From: Streptomyces sp. NBC_01224
GTDB taxonomy: Bacteria > Actinomycetota > Actinomycetes > Streptomycetales > Streptomycetaceae
Length of the DNA stretch: 64,000 nt
Assembly: GCF_036002945.1 (NCBI RefSeq)
Contig: NZ_CP108529.1
Location: forward strand, 372,001-436,000
Direction: 5' to 3'
Under the pieces are notes generated by a model that was not told the DNA's origin, made no database searches, and was given only the letters and a program-made list of their open reading frames with translations. Position numbers and translations under genes: made by a program. Below, piece by piece: positions 27,179 to 36,165 of this stretch. How positions within the stretch are numbered: the first letter of the stretch is position 1; every line of letters starts with the position of its first letter.

Positions 27179-28192
27179 CTACTTCGAAACGAGGTTCCGC
27201 CAGAAATTCCGCAGACTTTCGTCGCCGCCGAACAGCGAACTGAAGATCGTGGAGTCCGCCAGCAGCACATCGCCGGCCCGTTCACCGCTCGGAGGCATCC
27301 ACAGGAACATGTTGAACTCGGTGTTGCCGGCCTCGGTGAACGGATGCGGCCTGGAGGTGTCGATCGGCTGCCTGGCCAGCACGCGGATGACATCCGGCTC
27401 GTCGGTCGTCACGGCGTAATGCGGCAGGTGCATATGGAAGTTGAAGTTCGTCACCCCTTCCAGCCACCCTTTCGCGTCCAGGTCCCTCACCGTGGAGAGC
27501 GGGGCGATCTTGCTCTTCTCCCGCACCGCGGGGCGCAGTCCGTAACGGTTCTCGACCGGCACCGCGAGGCCCTGCATCAAGTCCCGGACGTAGGTGGCGA
27601 ATCGCTGCTGGCGGGGGACCAAGGGATCTCCGTGATGGTGGTACTCCACGTCCCGCACGGCCAGATCGTCCGACGCCCCGACGTCATGGTGAGGCCCCAG
27701 GACCAGACGGGCGTCCTCCCGGCCGAGGAAGGCCCGCAGTGCCTCAACCTCCTCGGGCCGGGCCTCCTGCCCGGTGACCATGTGATCCAGCCCGAACACG
27801 AAGAGAGTGTCGGTGTCGGCCAGTACGCGCTCGTCGAGCGGGGTCCGGAACCCGGCCTGGTCGATGCGCTGATACACCGGAACGGGGTGCCCGGTGACCT
27901 CCTCGACGAACTGCTGAAACGGCACCCAGGCCCAGAAGAACAATTCCAGCGAGCCGGCGATGCCCTGCTGGAAGTACAACGGGTCGGACCACTTCGGATC
28001 CTCGTAGGCAGGCCACGCCACCCGCCTGACCTCCGTCATCGTGGAGAACCGGTTGTCCAGCTCAGCCGGATTCCTGCCCGCCTCGGCCGGATAGCTCCAC
28101 GAGACGTAGATGCTCACCCGTCGCCGACCAGGGGTGTATTCGCGCGGGACGTGGTTCTGGTTGTAGGTGCGCGCGGTCCTGACCTCGCTCAT
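27179..28192 (-). CDS. Unknown protein, His-rich, in DyP operon
   Basis: The product is 337 residues from ATG 28192, after GGAG. I do not recognise a family. Residues ~125-170 (DTLFVFGLDHMVTGQEARPE, then LVLGPHHDVGAS) recall ThuA/class I glutamine-amidotransferase-like folds, but this is only a resemblance. Three His clusters stand out: HHD at 168-170, HHH at 185-187, and HMHLPHY with His 253, 255 and 258. They could bind a metal. WSYPAEAGRNPAELDNRF near the N-terminus and LWMPPSGERAGDVLLAD near the end are further distinctive segments. The gene sits between the 176-residue protein and DyP on one transcript, so the three probably act together. Confidence 0.75.
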   Translation of the reverse strand: MSEVRTARTYNQNHVPREYTPGRRRVSIYVSWSYPAEAGRNPAELDNRFSTMTEVRRVAWPAYEDPKWSDPLYFQQGIAGSLELFFWAWVPFQQFVEEVTGHPVPVYQRIDQAGFRTPLDERVLADTDTLFVFGLDHMVTGQEARPEEVEALRAFLGREDARLVLGPHHDVGASDDLAVRDVEYHHHGDPLVPRQQRFATYVRDLMQGLAVPVENRYGLRPAVREKSKIAPLSTVRDLDAKGWLEGVTNFNFHMHLPHYAVTTDEPDVIRVLARQPIDTSRPHPFTEAGNTEFNMFLWMPPSGERAGDVLLADSTIFSSLFGGDESLRNFWRNLVSK

Positions 28193-28236
28193 CTCGTCTC
28201 CGATCCGCAATGGGACAAGCACACGACAGCCCGTTC

Positions 28237-28767
28237 TCACTGCAACTGGTCGAGCATCTCCGACAGGGCATCCTTGATCCGCAGAGCCTTCTTGATCTCA
28301 TCAGCGGACACGTACGGGTACTCCCCGTACTCGATGAAGCTCGGGCAGTGGTGTTCGCGCACAAACCTGACGAACGCCTCAGGGTTGGTCCGCCAGTCCT
28401 CGGGGAATCCTTCGAGGTTCTCGAAGGCCGTGTTCACCCCCGCCTTGCCGAAAAGCGCGATGGCGTCCTCGGTGTACTTGTCGAAGTCGGTATCGAAGAT
28501 CCCCTGATACATGAAGCGCGTGTCGTCGTCGAAGAGCACCCAGCGCAGGTAGTGCAACTTCAGTGGCGCGAGGAGATGCGGGTCTTCCTCCAAAGCCTCG
28601 GCCAGAGTGCTGCCGTAGGCGCGCATCGCGTCGGCTCGGCCCGGCTTGACCTTCGCGACGATGGTGAACCCGTAACACGCCGGCGTCTTCGGAAACACGG
28701 GACCGTATTTCCCCTGCTCGAGCCGGTCGATCTCGGGGATGACCGCCGCCTGCGGCTTGATCTCCAT
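28237..28767 (-). CDS. Unknown 176-aa protein, possible alpha/beta-barrel, first gene of DyP operon
   Basis: ATG 28767 follows GGAGGAGCGG closely, fixing the start; longer upstream reading has no site. The sequence has the look of a ferredoxin-like alpha/beta-barrel (ABM/DyP-like fold): YGFTIVAKVKPGRADAMRAY, LHYLRWVLFDDDTRFMYQGI and FDTDFDKYTEDAIALFG. A conserved-looking NTAFENLEGFPEDW and REHHCPSFIEYGEYPYVSAD follow. No catalytic motif is evident. The product could be a substrate-channelling or heme-handling partner of the peroxidase. It begins an operon whose second and third genes follow after 44 and 19 bases. Confidence 0.75.
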   Translation of the reverse strand: MEIKPQAAVIPEIDRLEQGKYGPVFPKTPACYGFTIVAKVKPGRADAMRAYGSTLAEALEEDPHLLAPLKLHYLRWVLFDDDTRFMYQGIFDTDFDKYTEDAIALFGKAGVNTAFENLEGFPEDWRTNPEAFVRFVREHHCPSFIEYGEYPYVSADEIKKALRIKDALSEMLDQLQ

Positions 28768-29206
28768 GTCCGCTCCTCCCGCCACCTGTCGGCCGGGAAC
28801 AATCCCTCCGATTGTCCCACGCAACAGGCCCATCCGCCTCGTGAGCAGCACTGCCGTGATCCCGGTCGCGGGGGGGTGCGCAGCACCGTCGGCAGCCTGG
28901 CCGGGTCCGGGCAGGCCATTGTTCTTCACGGCATCGCTCACCGAGTGCTTGGAGGCTGCCCCGCTCCTGGGGCAGGACCAAGTACATCGACCTTGCCGAC
29001 AGGCCGGCAATGGGCGTGCAGCTCGGCCGAACCAGCGGACCACCGGGCCGCATCAACAACCCCGCCCGTACACAGCCCAACGAGCAACCTGCGGCCTCGT
29101 CACCTCGCGCACGGCTGCAGCACGCCCTGATGAACGCGGGTGGGGCAGCACATGGGTGGCCGAGCGGGCCCCCTGTTGCGGGGGACCGCCCGGCCGGACT
29201 GTGTGG
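28768..29206. other. Intergenic region between subtilase and DyP operon
   Basis: No gene can be supported in these 439 bases. It must hold the DyP operon promoter (minus strand, near 28800-28900). A short C5/G5 hairpin lies at the subtilase end. I see no strong operator. Confidence 0.4.
29169..29184 (-). terminator. Candidate terminator after the subtilase gene
   Basis: CCCCC (29169-29173) and GGGGG (29180-29184) flank a six-base loop, 23 bases past the stop of the minus-strand subtilase. The stem is short, so this is only a candidate. Confidence 0.35.
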
Positions 29207-32200
29207 CTACCGGACGTCGTAGGCGCGGGTGATGGTCTGGGTGACCGCGTTGCCGTTGGCGTCGGTGAAGGTGGCCTTCGTCATGACCTGCTTGCCGGAG
29301 GCGCCGGTGTGGTCGAGGACGGCCGTCCACTTGCCGTCCTGCTGCTCGGTCGGCGCCTGGGTCCAGGTGGTGCCGCCGTCGTAGGAGTAGGACAGCGAGG
29401 CCGCCGTGATCGCGCCCGGGGTGTACCCGGCGTGGCCCTCGACCGACAGGCCGACCTTGATGCCGCTCTGCGCGGGCAGGGTGTTCATGCCGTCCACCGG
29501 CAGGTCGTACGCCGGGTGGAGCAGCGGCAGGCCGCGGGAGTAGACGTCCGGCTCCCGGTGGGAGCGGAAGCTCCAGGTGGTGGTGGCGGCGGTGGAGCGC
29601 AGCCAGTTGCGGTCCGCAGTGTCGATCTTGGCCAGGTTCTGGGTGAGTTCGTACGCGGAGTCCTCGTCCGGCACCTCGAACACGCCGTACGGATAGGTGA
29701 GTCTGCCGATCTGCTCACCGTTGCGCTTCAGCGACATGTTGCCGAGGTCGCCGAAGGACCCGCCGTAGGTCCAGTGGTCGCCGGAGCCGTCGACCCAGAG
29801 GGCGTTCTGGATGCCGAACAGGTTGCCCTGCCGCTCGGCGGCCAGCATCAGGTTGCCGTCGGCATCGCGCGCCGCGCCCGGCCGCAGGGGGCCGCCGTAC
29901 CATTCCTCGGCGCTCCGCTGTCCGGCCTTGTAGGTGCGATCGTGGTCGTCCATGAACGCGGCGAACGGGAAGCTCGTCATCGCGCCGTGGTACCAGGCGT
30001 CGTCGCCGGTCGTGTAGTAGGCGGTGCGGGTGCCAGGCACGTGGACCGTCTGGTACAGGCTCACGGGGATCTGGGTGTCGCTGCTCCCGGAGGGACGGAG
30101 GAACAGCGCGTCGATGTAGTCGGCCTCCTTGCCCATGGCATGCCACGTCTCGGTGACCTGGGCCAGCCGGGAGTCATTCGGCTGGTAGGCCTGGTCGGAG
30201 TGCAGCGGCCCCTCGGTCGGGAACGACAGGTTGTAGACGTAGGACGAGCCGTCCTCGGAGCCGGTCGCGCGCCAGGTGGGCCGGAACTCGAAGGTGCCCT
30301 TGTGAGCGCGCCCGTCGATGTCTGCGTAGAACTTCTTCACGGCGCCGCCGGCCGTGAGTGTTCCGCTGAGCTGCCAGGTGTCGTCCCACGTGCGGGCGTA
30401 GTTCAACGTGGTGCCCTGCAGCGTCGAGGGGCGGTTGGTGTGCAGGCTCAGCTGGTGGGCCTTGCGGGCGTCGAGGACGACGGTGGTGTCCTTGGTGATC
30501 CGCATCTGCGGGTGGGCGAGGTAGCTGACCGATTCGGGCGTGTTGCTCGCGTCGGGCGTCGCCACGAAGCTGCTGAGGGCGTAGTCGCCCGGGCGCACAC
30601 GGTAGATCTGCTCGGACGCACCCGCGTTGGTGCGGCGCTCGCCCTCGTCGGAGTCGATGCTGGCGACGTCCAGGGAGGAGGAGCCGGTCGCGGGCTTGCC
30701 GTTGCGGTCGACGACCTTGACCCGGAGGGTGACCGTCTCCGGCTGGACGTAGAGCGTGACGGGCACGGAGACGTGCACATCGCCGCCGGTGGCCAGGACC
30801 CGGCCGGTGACCGCACCGTACTGGGCGGGCTTCAGACGGGCGGTGGGGTCGATCTGCAGCGGCACCTGAGCGGTGGCCCCCGCCGGGACCGTCACCTTGT
30901 TCTGCTCCGGCTTGATGATTCCGGAGGTGACATCGCTGCCGTCGTTGCCGTGCACACCGCTGAGCTTCAGATGGAGCGTCAGGTTGCTGTCGCTGGTGTT
31001 GGTGAAGGGCACCTGCACGGTGGTGCGGTCCGACGCGTCCTGCGGCCAGTTGTAGCTGCCGGCCTGGACAGCCGGCGCGGAGAGCGCCTTCTGGTTCACC
31101 GCGCCGAACACGTCAAGCACCCCACCGCCGGTCTGGTCGGCGCCGGCGACCTTGCCGCCGGTGCGGGCGGAGGAGACCAGGGCAGCCTTGATCTGCTGCG
31201 CGGTCCAGTCCGGGTGCGCCTGGCGGACGACAGCCGCAGCGCCCGCGACATGCGGGGTGGCCATGGAGGTGCCCGACATCGTCCGGTAGGCATAGACGCC
31301 GCGGCCGCCCGCGGCCGCCGCCGAGATGTCGACGCCGGGGGCGGCGATCTCGGGCTTGAGGGTGTGGGTGACGGCCACCGGACCGCGACTGGAGAACTGC
31401 GCGGTGGTGTCGTCGCGGTCGACGGCGCCCACGGTCAGCACGCCGGGCACACACCCGGGCGAGGAAACGGTCTCGGCGCCCGGGCCGGAGTTGCCGGCGG
31501 CGACGACGAACAGGGTGTGCTTGCTCTTCGACAGCTCCTGCGTGGCCTGGGCCATCGGGTCGGCGCAGTCGCCGATCCTGGGGTTGCCCAGGCTCATGGA
31601 GACGACGTCGGCCTTCTGGTCGACGGCCCACTGCATACCCGCGATGATCCAGGAGTCCAGGCCGTAGCCTGCGTCGTTGAGGACCTTGCCGATGAGCAGG
31701 GAGGAACCGGGGGCGACGCCCTTCTTACGGCCGTCACTCGCCGCTCCGGACCCGCCGACCGTGGAGGCGGTGTGCGTGCCGTGGCCCACATGGTCGTCGG
31801 TGGTCTTGGAATCCGTGAAGTTCTTGGACGCGTCCACCCGGTTCACCAGGTCCGGGTGCTCGGCGTCCACACCCGTGTCCAGCACGGCGACCTTGGTGCC
31901 CTTGCCGTCGTAGCCGGCCGCCCAGGCCTCCGGCGCGTGCACCTGCGCGGTGGACCGGTCCAGCGTGGCCTCGACCTTGCCGTCCAGCCACAGCTTCTTC
32001 AACGTGGAGCCAGAACGTGAGCGCGGGTTCGTGACGTCCTGCCAGAAGGCGGCGGCGGTGTCCTTGCCGGCCCTGAGCGCGACGCCGTCCACAGCCGGGA
32101 GGCTCAGGCCCCGATCGGCTCCGCGCGGAGCCGCCGGCGCGCTGTCGGCGACGTTCACACTGTTCTGGTAAGTGGCAATAAGCGGCAACGTGTCGGTATG

Positions 32201-32590
32201 TGTGTCGTCGTATCCCTGGCGGATGAGCCCGGTGACATTGAACAGCTGCTCGTCGACCTTGCCCTGGGCGATCGCCTGAGAGGCGTCCTCCGGGTAGACG
32301 TAGAGGTCCTTGCCCCTCTGATAGGTCTGCACCATCGGCTGTGTGCCGTCCTTGCGGGGCAGCACCGCCGCCGAGCTGCGACCCGACGTGTCCGTGGTCA
32401 CCATCACCTTGTCGCCGGTGACGAGCGTGACCGTCACCTGCTTGCCACCTGCGGCCTTGCTGCCGATGACGGGCCTCTTCCCCGAGGCACCGTCAGGCGG
32501 AGTGTCCGCCGCGCCGGAAGGCGCGACCGCCGTGACGGCCAGGACGGCGGCGGTCGCCGTGCCCAAGGCCATACGCGTTATGGAACGCAT
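29207..32590 (-). CDS. Secreted S8-family (subtilisin-like) serine peptidase
   Basis: ATG 32590, preceded by AGGGAGA, gives 1127 residues; longer in-frame starts lack a site. The N-terminus MRSITRMALGTATAAVLAVT with AVAPSGAADT is a Sec signal peptide. An ~170-residue propeptide-like region follows. The catalytic triad is complete: Asp238 in VAVLDTGVDAEHPD, His in VGHGTHTAST (about 271) and Ser in MSGTSMATPHVAG (about 442), with the oxyanion Asn in AAGNSGPGA. The remaining ~650 residues are beta-rich, as in large Streptomyces extracellular subtilases. The gene should be expressed for extracellular protein degradation. A TrmB/LuxR regulator lies immediately upstream on the same strand. Confidence 0.93.
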   Translation of the reverse strand: MRSITRMALGTATAAVLAVTAVAPSGAADTPPDGASGKRPVIGSKAAGGKQVTVTLVTGDKVMVTTDTSGRSSAAVLPRKDGTQPMVQTYQRGKDLYVYPEDASQAIAQGKVDEQLFNVTGLIRQGYDDTHTDTLPLIATYQNSVNVADSAPAAPRGADRGLSLPAVDGVALRAGKDTAAAFWQDVTNPRSRSGSTLKKLWLDGKVEATLDRSTAQVHAPEAWAAGYDGKGTKVAVLDTGVDAEHPDLVNRVDASKNFTDSKTTDDHVGHGTHTASTVGGSGAASDGRKKGVAPGSSLLIGKVLNDAGYGLDSWIIAGMQWAVDQKADVVSMSLGNPRIGDCADPMAQATQELSKSKHTLFVVAAGNSGPGAETVSSPGCVPGVLTVGAVDRDDTTAQFSSRGPVAVTHTLKPEIAAPGVDISAAAAGGRGVYAYRTMSGTSMATPHVAGAAAVVRQAHPDWTAQQIKAALVSSARTGGKVAGADQTGGGVLDVFGAVNQKALSAPAVQAGSYNWPQDASDRTTVQVPFTNTSDSNLTLHLKLSGVHGNDGSDVTSGIIKPEQNKVTVPAGATAQVPLQIDPTARLKPAQYGAVTGRVLATGGDVHVSVPVTLYVQPETVTLRVKVVDRNGKPATGSSSLDVASIDSDEGERRTNAGASEQIYRVRPGDYALSSFVATPDASNTPESVSYLAHPQMRITKDTTVVLDARKAHQLSLHTNRPSTLQGTTLNYARTWDDTWQLSGTLTAGGAVKKFYADIDGRAHKGTFEFRPTWRATGSEDGSSYVYNLSFPTEGPLHSDQAYQPNDSRLAQVTETWHAMGKEADYIDALFLRPSGSSDTQIPVSLYQTVHVPGTRTAYYTTGDDAWYHGAMTSFPFAAFMDDHDRTYKAGQRSAEEWYGGPLRPGAARDADGNLMLAAERQGNLFGIQNALWVDGSGDHWTYGGSFGDLGNMSLKRNGEQIGRLTYPYGVFEVPDEDSAYELTQNLAKIDTADRNWLRSTAATTTWSFRSHREPDVYSRGLPLLHPAYDLPVDGMNTLPAQSGIKVGLSVEGHAGYTPGAITAASLSYSYDGGTTWTQAPTEQQDGKWTAVLDHTGASGKQVMTKATFTDANGNAVTQTITRAYDVR

Positions 32591-33032
32591 GAATCTCCCT
32601 ATGTGAGCCATGAACATATGCCAAACTGCGGCTGCAGCCTGGCAGACGTGTGGCTTGATTGGGGATGCCGCGCGTGACGGGTTTCCCACGTGGCGGTATT
32701 CCGTCACGCGGTCACATCAATTGGTTCGTCAGCTCGGTGGATCTTCGGGCCCGGCAGATGGGGGCGCGCTTCGCCGGGCCGACGCTCGCCCGGATGCTCT
32801 CGCCGAAGGGGGCGCACGGGCACATTCACCCGCTCCTTGACCAGCAGCAGTCCCCGGCCTGCCTCAAGCTCCTTCCGTGACGCCGATTCCTCCGGATCCG
32901 TGCGGACTCCGATCCGCCGCCGGGGAACGGGCCCGTCGGCAGTGAAGCAGAACCCCGCCAGGAGTTGGCGGCCACCCTCGCAGGGGCCACCGACGGGACG
33001 GAAGATCCTTGGCTGTCAGGCCGAAGAGGAGG
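32591..33032. other. Upstream region of the subtilase gene
   Basis: This 442-base gap contains no gene I can support. Its subtilase-proximal half is somewhat less GC-rich and should contain that gene's promoter. No clear inverted repeat was found. Confidence 0.35.
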
Positions 33033-34061
33033 TCAAAGCCAGCCCGCACGTGCAGCGTGCCATCCGAGTTGCAGGCGCGACTCCACCCCGGCAAGGTCCA
33101 TCAGACGGCGTATCCGTCGCTCCACGGTGCGTATGGAGAGACCGAGTTGGGATGCCGCCCGCCGGTCGGAGATCCCTGCCAGCAGCAAGGCCAGGACCTC
33201 CAGTTCCTCCTCGGTCGGCTGCTGATCGGCTGCCGGCTCCTCGCGCACGCCCGTGGCAGTGGTGTACATCGGCCGGGCCTGGGCCCATTCCTTCTCGAAA
33301 AGATGGACCAGGGCCGTCAGCAGGCCGCTGCGGTGCACCACGATTGCGCTCGGCTCACCGCCGGAGTCCGCCAAGTCCAGTGGCACCATGGCGCGCTCCC
33401 GGTCCGACACGACCATCTTCAGCGGCAGCGAATCGACCAGGCGAAGCTCGACGCCTGCCGTGACGGCCGCCCGCACGTCCCGCACGACGTCGTGACTGTC
33501 GAGATAGTTCTTGTCAGCCACGACCCGGAAGTCGACCCCGCGGTCCAGCGCGGAACTCTCCGACGTGTCGGTATCCTCGCGCGGTACCGCGATGGGCGCG
33601 CCGACGAGGAAGACAAGCAACTCCCGCTGAGCGCCGCGCTGCAGTTGGTGGAACCGGTGTGCGACCTGCTCCACGCCGACGACCACCTCCACGACACCGC
33701 CCGCAGTGTGTGCGGCGGTGCTGCGGTACTGCTCGGTCAGCATCGAGAACGCGGTCTCGGCCTGGTGCAGCGCGTTGCGCTGCTCGACGAGGAGCGGGGC
33801 CAGGGCGACCGAGGGCGGTGTGAGCCGGTAGTGGGCAGGCCGGAGACCGGCATCGCAATCGGCCGAGTCGGATGCCCCGCTCTCGGCCGCGGTGGCGACG
33901 GCCACCAGGCCGCGCGCCGCCAGGTCGAGCAGAATGCGCATGCTCTCGGCCTTGTCGAGTCCGGTTTGCCGGGCGAGGTCCTGCGCGGAGGCTGTCGGGC
34001 GGGCCAGCAGTGCCGTGTAGATGGCCTCTTCGGCCGGGCCCAATCCCAGCGCCTGCAGCAT
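33033..34061 (-). CDS. TrmB-like / LuxR-type helix-turn-helix regulator
   Basis: From ATG 34061, after GAGGAG, the product is 342 residues. The N-terminus is a TrmB-like winged helix (LQALGLGPAEEAIYTALLAR, SAQDLARQTGLDKAESMRIL). The middle is a phospholipase D-like/TrmB effector region. The C-terminus is a LuxR-type HTH: EEELEVLALLLAGISDRRAA, SQLGLSIRTVERRIRRLMDL. Such TrmB-LuxR hybrids are frequent in Streptomyces, often beside genes for secreted peptidases. It is on the same strand and upstream of the subtilase, making that gene the likely target. Confidence 0.87.
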   Translation of the reverse strand: MLQALGLGPAEEAIYTALLARPTASAQDLARQTGLDKAESMRILLDLAARGLVAVATAAESGASDSADCDAGLRPAHYRLTPPSVALAPLLVEQRNALHQAETAFSMLTEQYRSTAAHTAGGVVEVVVGVEQVAHRFHQLQRGAQRELLVFLVGAPIAVPREDTDTSESSALDRGVDFRVVADKNYLDSHDVVRDVRAAVTAGVELRLVDSLPLKMVVSDRERAMVPLDLADSGGEPSAIVVHRSGLLTALVHLFEKEWAQARPMYTTATGVREEPAADQQPTEEELEVLALLLAGISDRRAASQLGLSIRTVERRIRRLMDLAGVESRLQLGWHAARAGWL

Positions 34062-34592
34062 CCGGCTCCTCCTCGGGTGGCCACCGTGTCCGGTCCTGGC
34101 GCAGCTCCCGTGCACCGAGCGGATTCTTCTCAGCCGAACCCTATCCCTCTGTCAGGTTGTCGCCATTGGCTGTTCGCCTGGCCGGTACCCCGGCCAGGAT
34201 GCCGATCACCCGGGCTCCAGCCTGCTCGAAAGTCGACGTGAGCGAGGTCCTGATGGCGCTCCTCGCCTGCGAACCCCGCCTGGCACCGACCGCCCGGACT
34301 CCTACTGATCACCGACAGGGCGGGCCGGCTCCCCCGCCGAGGCCGCGACGTCCGACCGTGCCACGGGGGTACGGCCCCTGCGTCCACCGGGGCGCGGCCG
34401 GCCAGGACATCATGGACACCGCAACGATGCCCGTGGCCGCGTCTCCCCCGGCACACTCTGCGGACCTCGATCGCCCCCTGCCCCAGGCTGCGGTCCACCG
34501 GGTCCCGGCCGCCAACGCCGCCTACGCCGCAGCCCGGCCGGTCCTTGAGGAGGACACGCCGGGCCGGTGACGACGGTGCGCGGAGACCGCGG
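34062..34592. other. Region without a supported gene
   Basis: The 531 bases between the regulator and the esterase end show only short open frames. On the minus strand near 34140-34250 a segment reads TSTFEQAGARVIGILAGVPA and is protein-like. It has no start or family I can name and may be a relic. A short plus-strand frame (34411-34563) has no ribosome-binding site. Confidence 0.35.
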
Positions 34593-35948
34593 TCAGGTCT
34601 CCGCGCCCAGCCAGGTCTCCCGTACGGAACGGAGCGGGTCGCGCGCCGTGCGGGACTCCGTGTTCCAGATACGGGTCTCGCGCCGCTCGGTGGAGTAGGA
34701 GGGCCAGGCCGCACCGGGGTCGAGGTCGCGGACGAAGGCGACCCAGGCCGTGTGCACGGCGTCGGCGAGCTGCTGCGGGGGCACCTCCCCCAACGCCTTG
34801 TCGACCCCTTCGGCGCCCAGAAGGTCGAAGACAAAGGGAAGGTCGACGCAGTGGTGGGCCAGGCCCTCGAAAGCGGGTGCGGTCGCGGTCCAATCGAACT
34901 GGTAGAGCCACGTGGGGAGATCGCGGCTCGCCCGGGACTCGGCGAGGGCAAGGGCGGGTGCACGGAAGATCTGGTCGGTGAGGGCCTGACCAGCCTCTCC
35001 CTCCGCGACTGCGTTGAACTCGTGCGTGGTGCAGCCGATCATCAGCGGGATGTGCTGGCCCGCCGCGCCGGCGATGAGTGCCTCCGGTACGGGTTCGGGG
35101 ATCAGCACTCCGTCGGCGAAGGGGGCGAGGACCAACATCGGGAGGGCATCGCGATCGGGACCGGGGGCGTTCAGCGCGTCCTGGAGGGCGAGGATCTCCT
35201 CGTCCGTCAGGCTCTGGAGCGCCTCGGCCGTGGCGGGCACTCCGGTGCGTGCGGTGAAGAACTCGGAGACGTTCACCGCGAACTCGGGGCCCTGCGGTCG
35301 CATGACCGCGCCCGAAGCCGAGATCGCTGCCCGGAACAGGCCCGCCGCGGCCGGCGTGGCCAGGAGTGTTTGGACCGCGCCGCCGCCTGCCGACTGGCCG
35401 GCGATGGTCACCTTGTCCGGGTCCCCACCGAAGGCGGCGATGTTCTCCCGCACCCACCGCAGGGCTGCGATCCAGTCGAGCACCCCGCGGTTGTCGGGCG
35501 AGTCCTCCATGTGCAGGAAGCCCTCGATGCCGAGCCGGTAGCCCAGTGATACCAGGACCACTCCGTCACGGTTGAAGGCGGTGCCGTCGTACCAGGGGCT
35601 GGCCGAGCAGCCCGCGACGAAGCCGCCGCCGTGGATCCACACGAGGACGGGGAGGCCGGCCTGCCCGGCGGCTCGGGCCGGGGTGAACACATTGAGGTTC
35701 AGGGTGGAGTCACCGGGAACGCAGGGCTCGGGGATGGTGGTTGCCTCGGCGAACGGACGGCGCTGCGCGGTGGGTCCGTACACGCGGGCGTCGAGGACGT
35801 CGACCCACGGCTCCGGGGGGACGGGCGCGGCGAAGCGGAGCGGTCCGATCGGCGGCCGGGCGTAGGGAATACCGAGGAAGCGGACGCCTGTCTCGGTACG
35901 TTCGCCACGCACCGGTCCGTGGCTGGTACGGATGATGTCTTCCGTCAT
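34593..35948 (-). CDS. Type-B carboxylesterase/lipase
   Basis: The product is 451 residues, slightly short for the PnbA-like carboxylesterase family (about 490-510). Present are RFLGIPYARPPIGPLRF, the oxyanion loop VLVWIHGGGFVAG and the nucleophile Ser186 in IAGQSAGGGAV. A conserved Cys pair is not obvious. The C-terminal third is abbreviated, and the candidate His is in EGLAHHCVDLPFVFDLLG. No signal peptide, so it is intracellular. It hydrolyses ester bonds of small aliphatic or aromatic esters. The gene lies downstream of the FAD oxidoreductase on the same strand, 217 bases apart. Confidence 0.9.
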   Translation of the reverse strand: MTEDIIRTSHGPVRGERTETGVRFLGIPYARPPIGPLRFAAPVPPEPWVDVLDARVYGPTAQRRPFAEATTIPEPCVPGDSTLNLNVFTPARAAGQAGLPVLVWIHGGGFVAGCSASPWYDGTAFNRDGVVLVSLGYRLGIEGFLHMEDSPDNRGVLDWIAALRWVRENIAAFGGDPDKVTIAGQSAGGGAVQTLLATPAAAGLFRAAISASGAVMRPQGPEFAVNVSEFFTARTGVPATAEALQSLTDEEILALQDALNAPGPDRDALPMLVLAPFADGVLIPEPVPEALIAGAAGQHIPLMIGCTTHEFNAVAEGEAGQALTDQIFRAPALALAESRASRDLPTWLYQFDWTATAPAFEGLAHHCVDLPFVFDLLGAEGVDKALGEVPPQQLADAVHTAWVAFVRDLDPGAAWPSYSTERRETRIWNTESRTARDPLRSVRETWLGAET

Positions 35949-35972
35949 GCGGGGCCTCTCTGGCGGTGTCGG

Positions 35973-36113
35973 TCAGCGGCGGGGCGCGGCGCGCTCGATG
36001 CAGTGGCGGGTACGCACCAGGACCTTCGCATACTCGGCCATGCGGTCGGCGATGACGGATGTGACGGCAATACACCCGTCGTGGAACAGCTTCGTGGCGT
36101 CGGCCCCCCTCAC
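35973..36113 (-). CDS. Possible small ORF or gene relic
   Basis: A 46-residue frame from GTG 36113 reads ADATKLFHDGCIAVTSVIAD then RMAEYAKVLVRTRHCIERAA. The composition is protein-like and unlike a random Streptomyces frame, but the start has only a weak upstream site and I recognise no family. It may be the 3' end of a lost gene between the esterase and the oxidoreductase. Confidence 0.25.
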   Translation of the reverse strand: MRGADATKLFHDGCIAVTSVIADRMAEYAKVLVRTRHCIERAAPRR

Positions 36114-36165
36114 GGACTCACTGCGGGAATCGTCGGGCCGCTCCTGGCAGCAGCCGAGTCCGGTG

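Noticed and set aside
28739-32020. A 1093-codon plus-strand open frame opposite the subtilase
   Set aside because: The subtilase on the minus strand has a signal peptide and full catalytic triad; the plus-strand frame shows no protein features.
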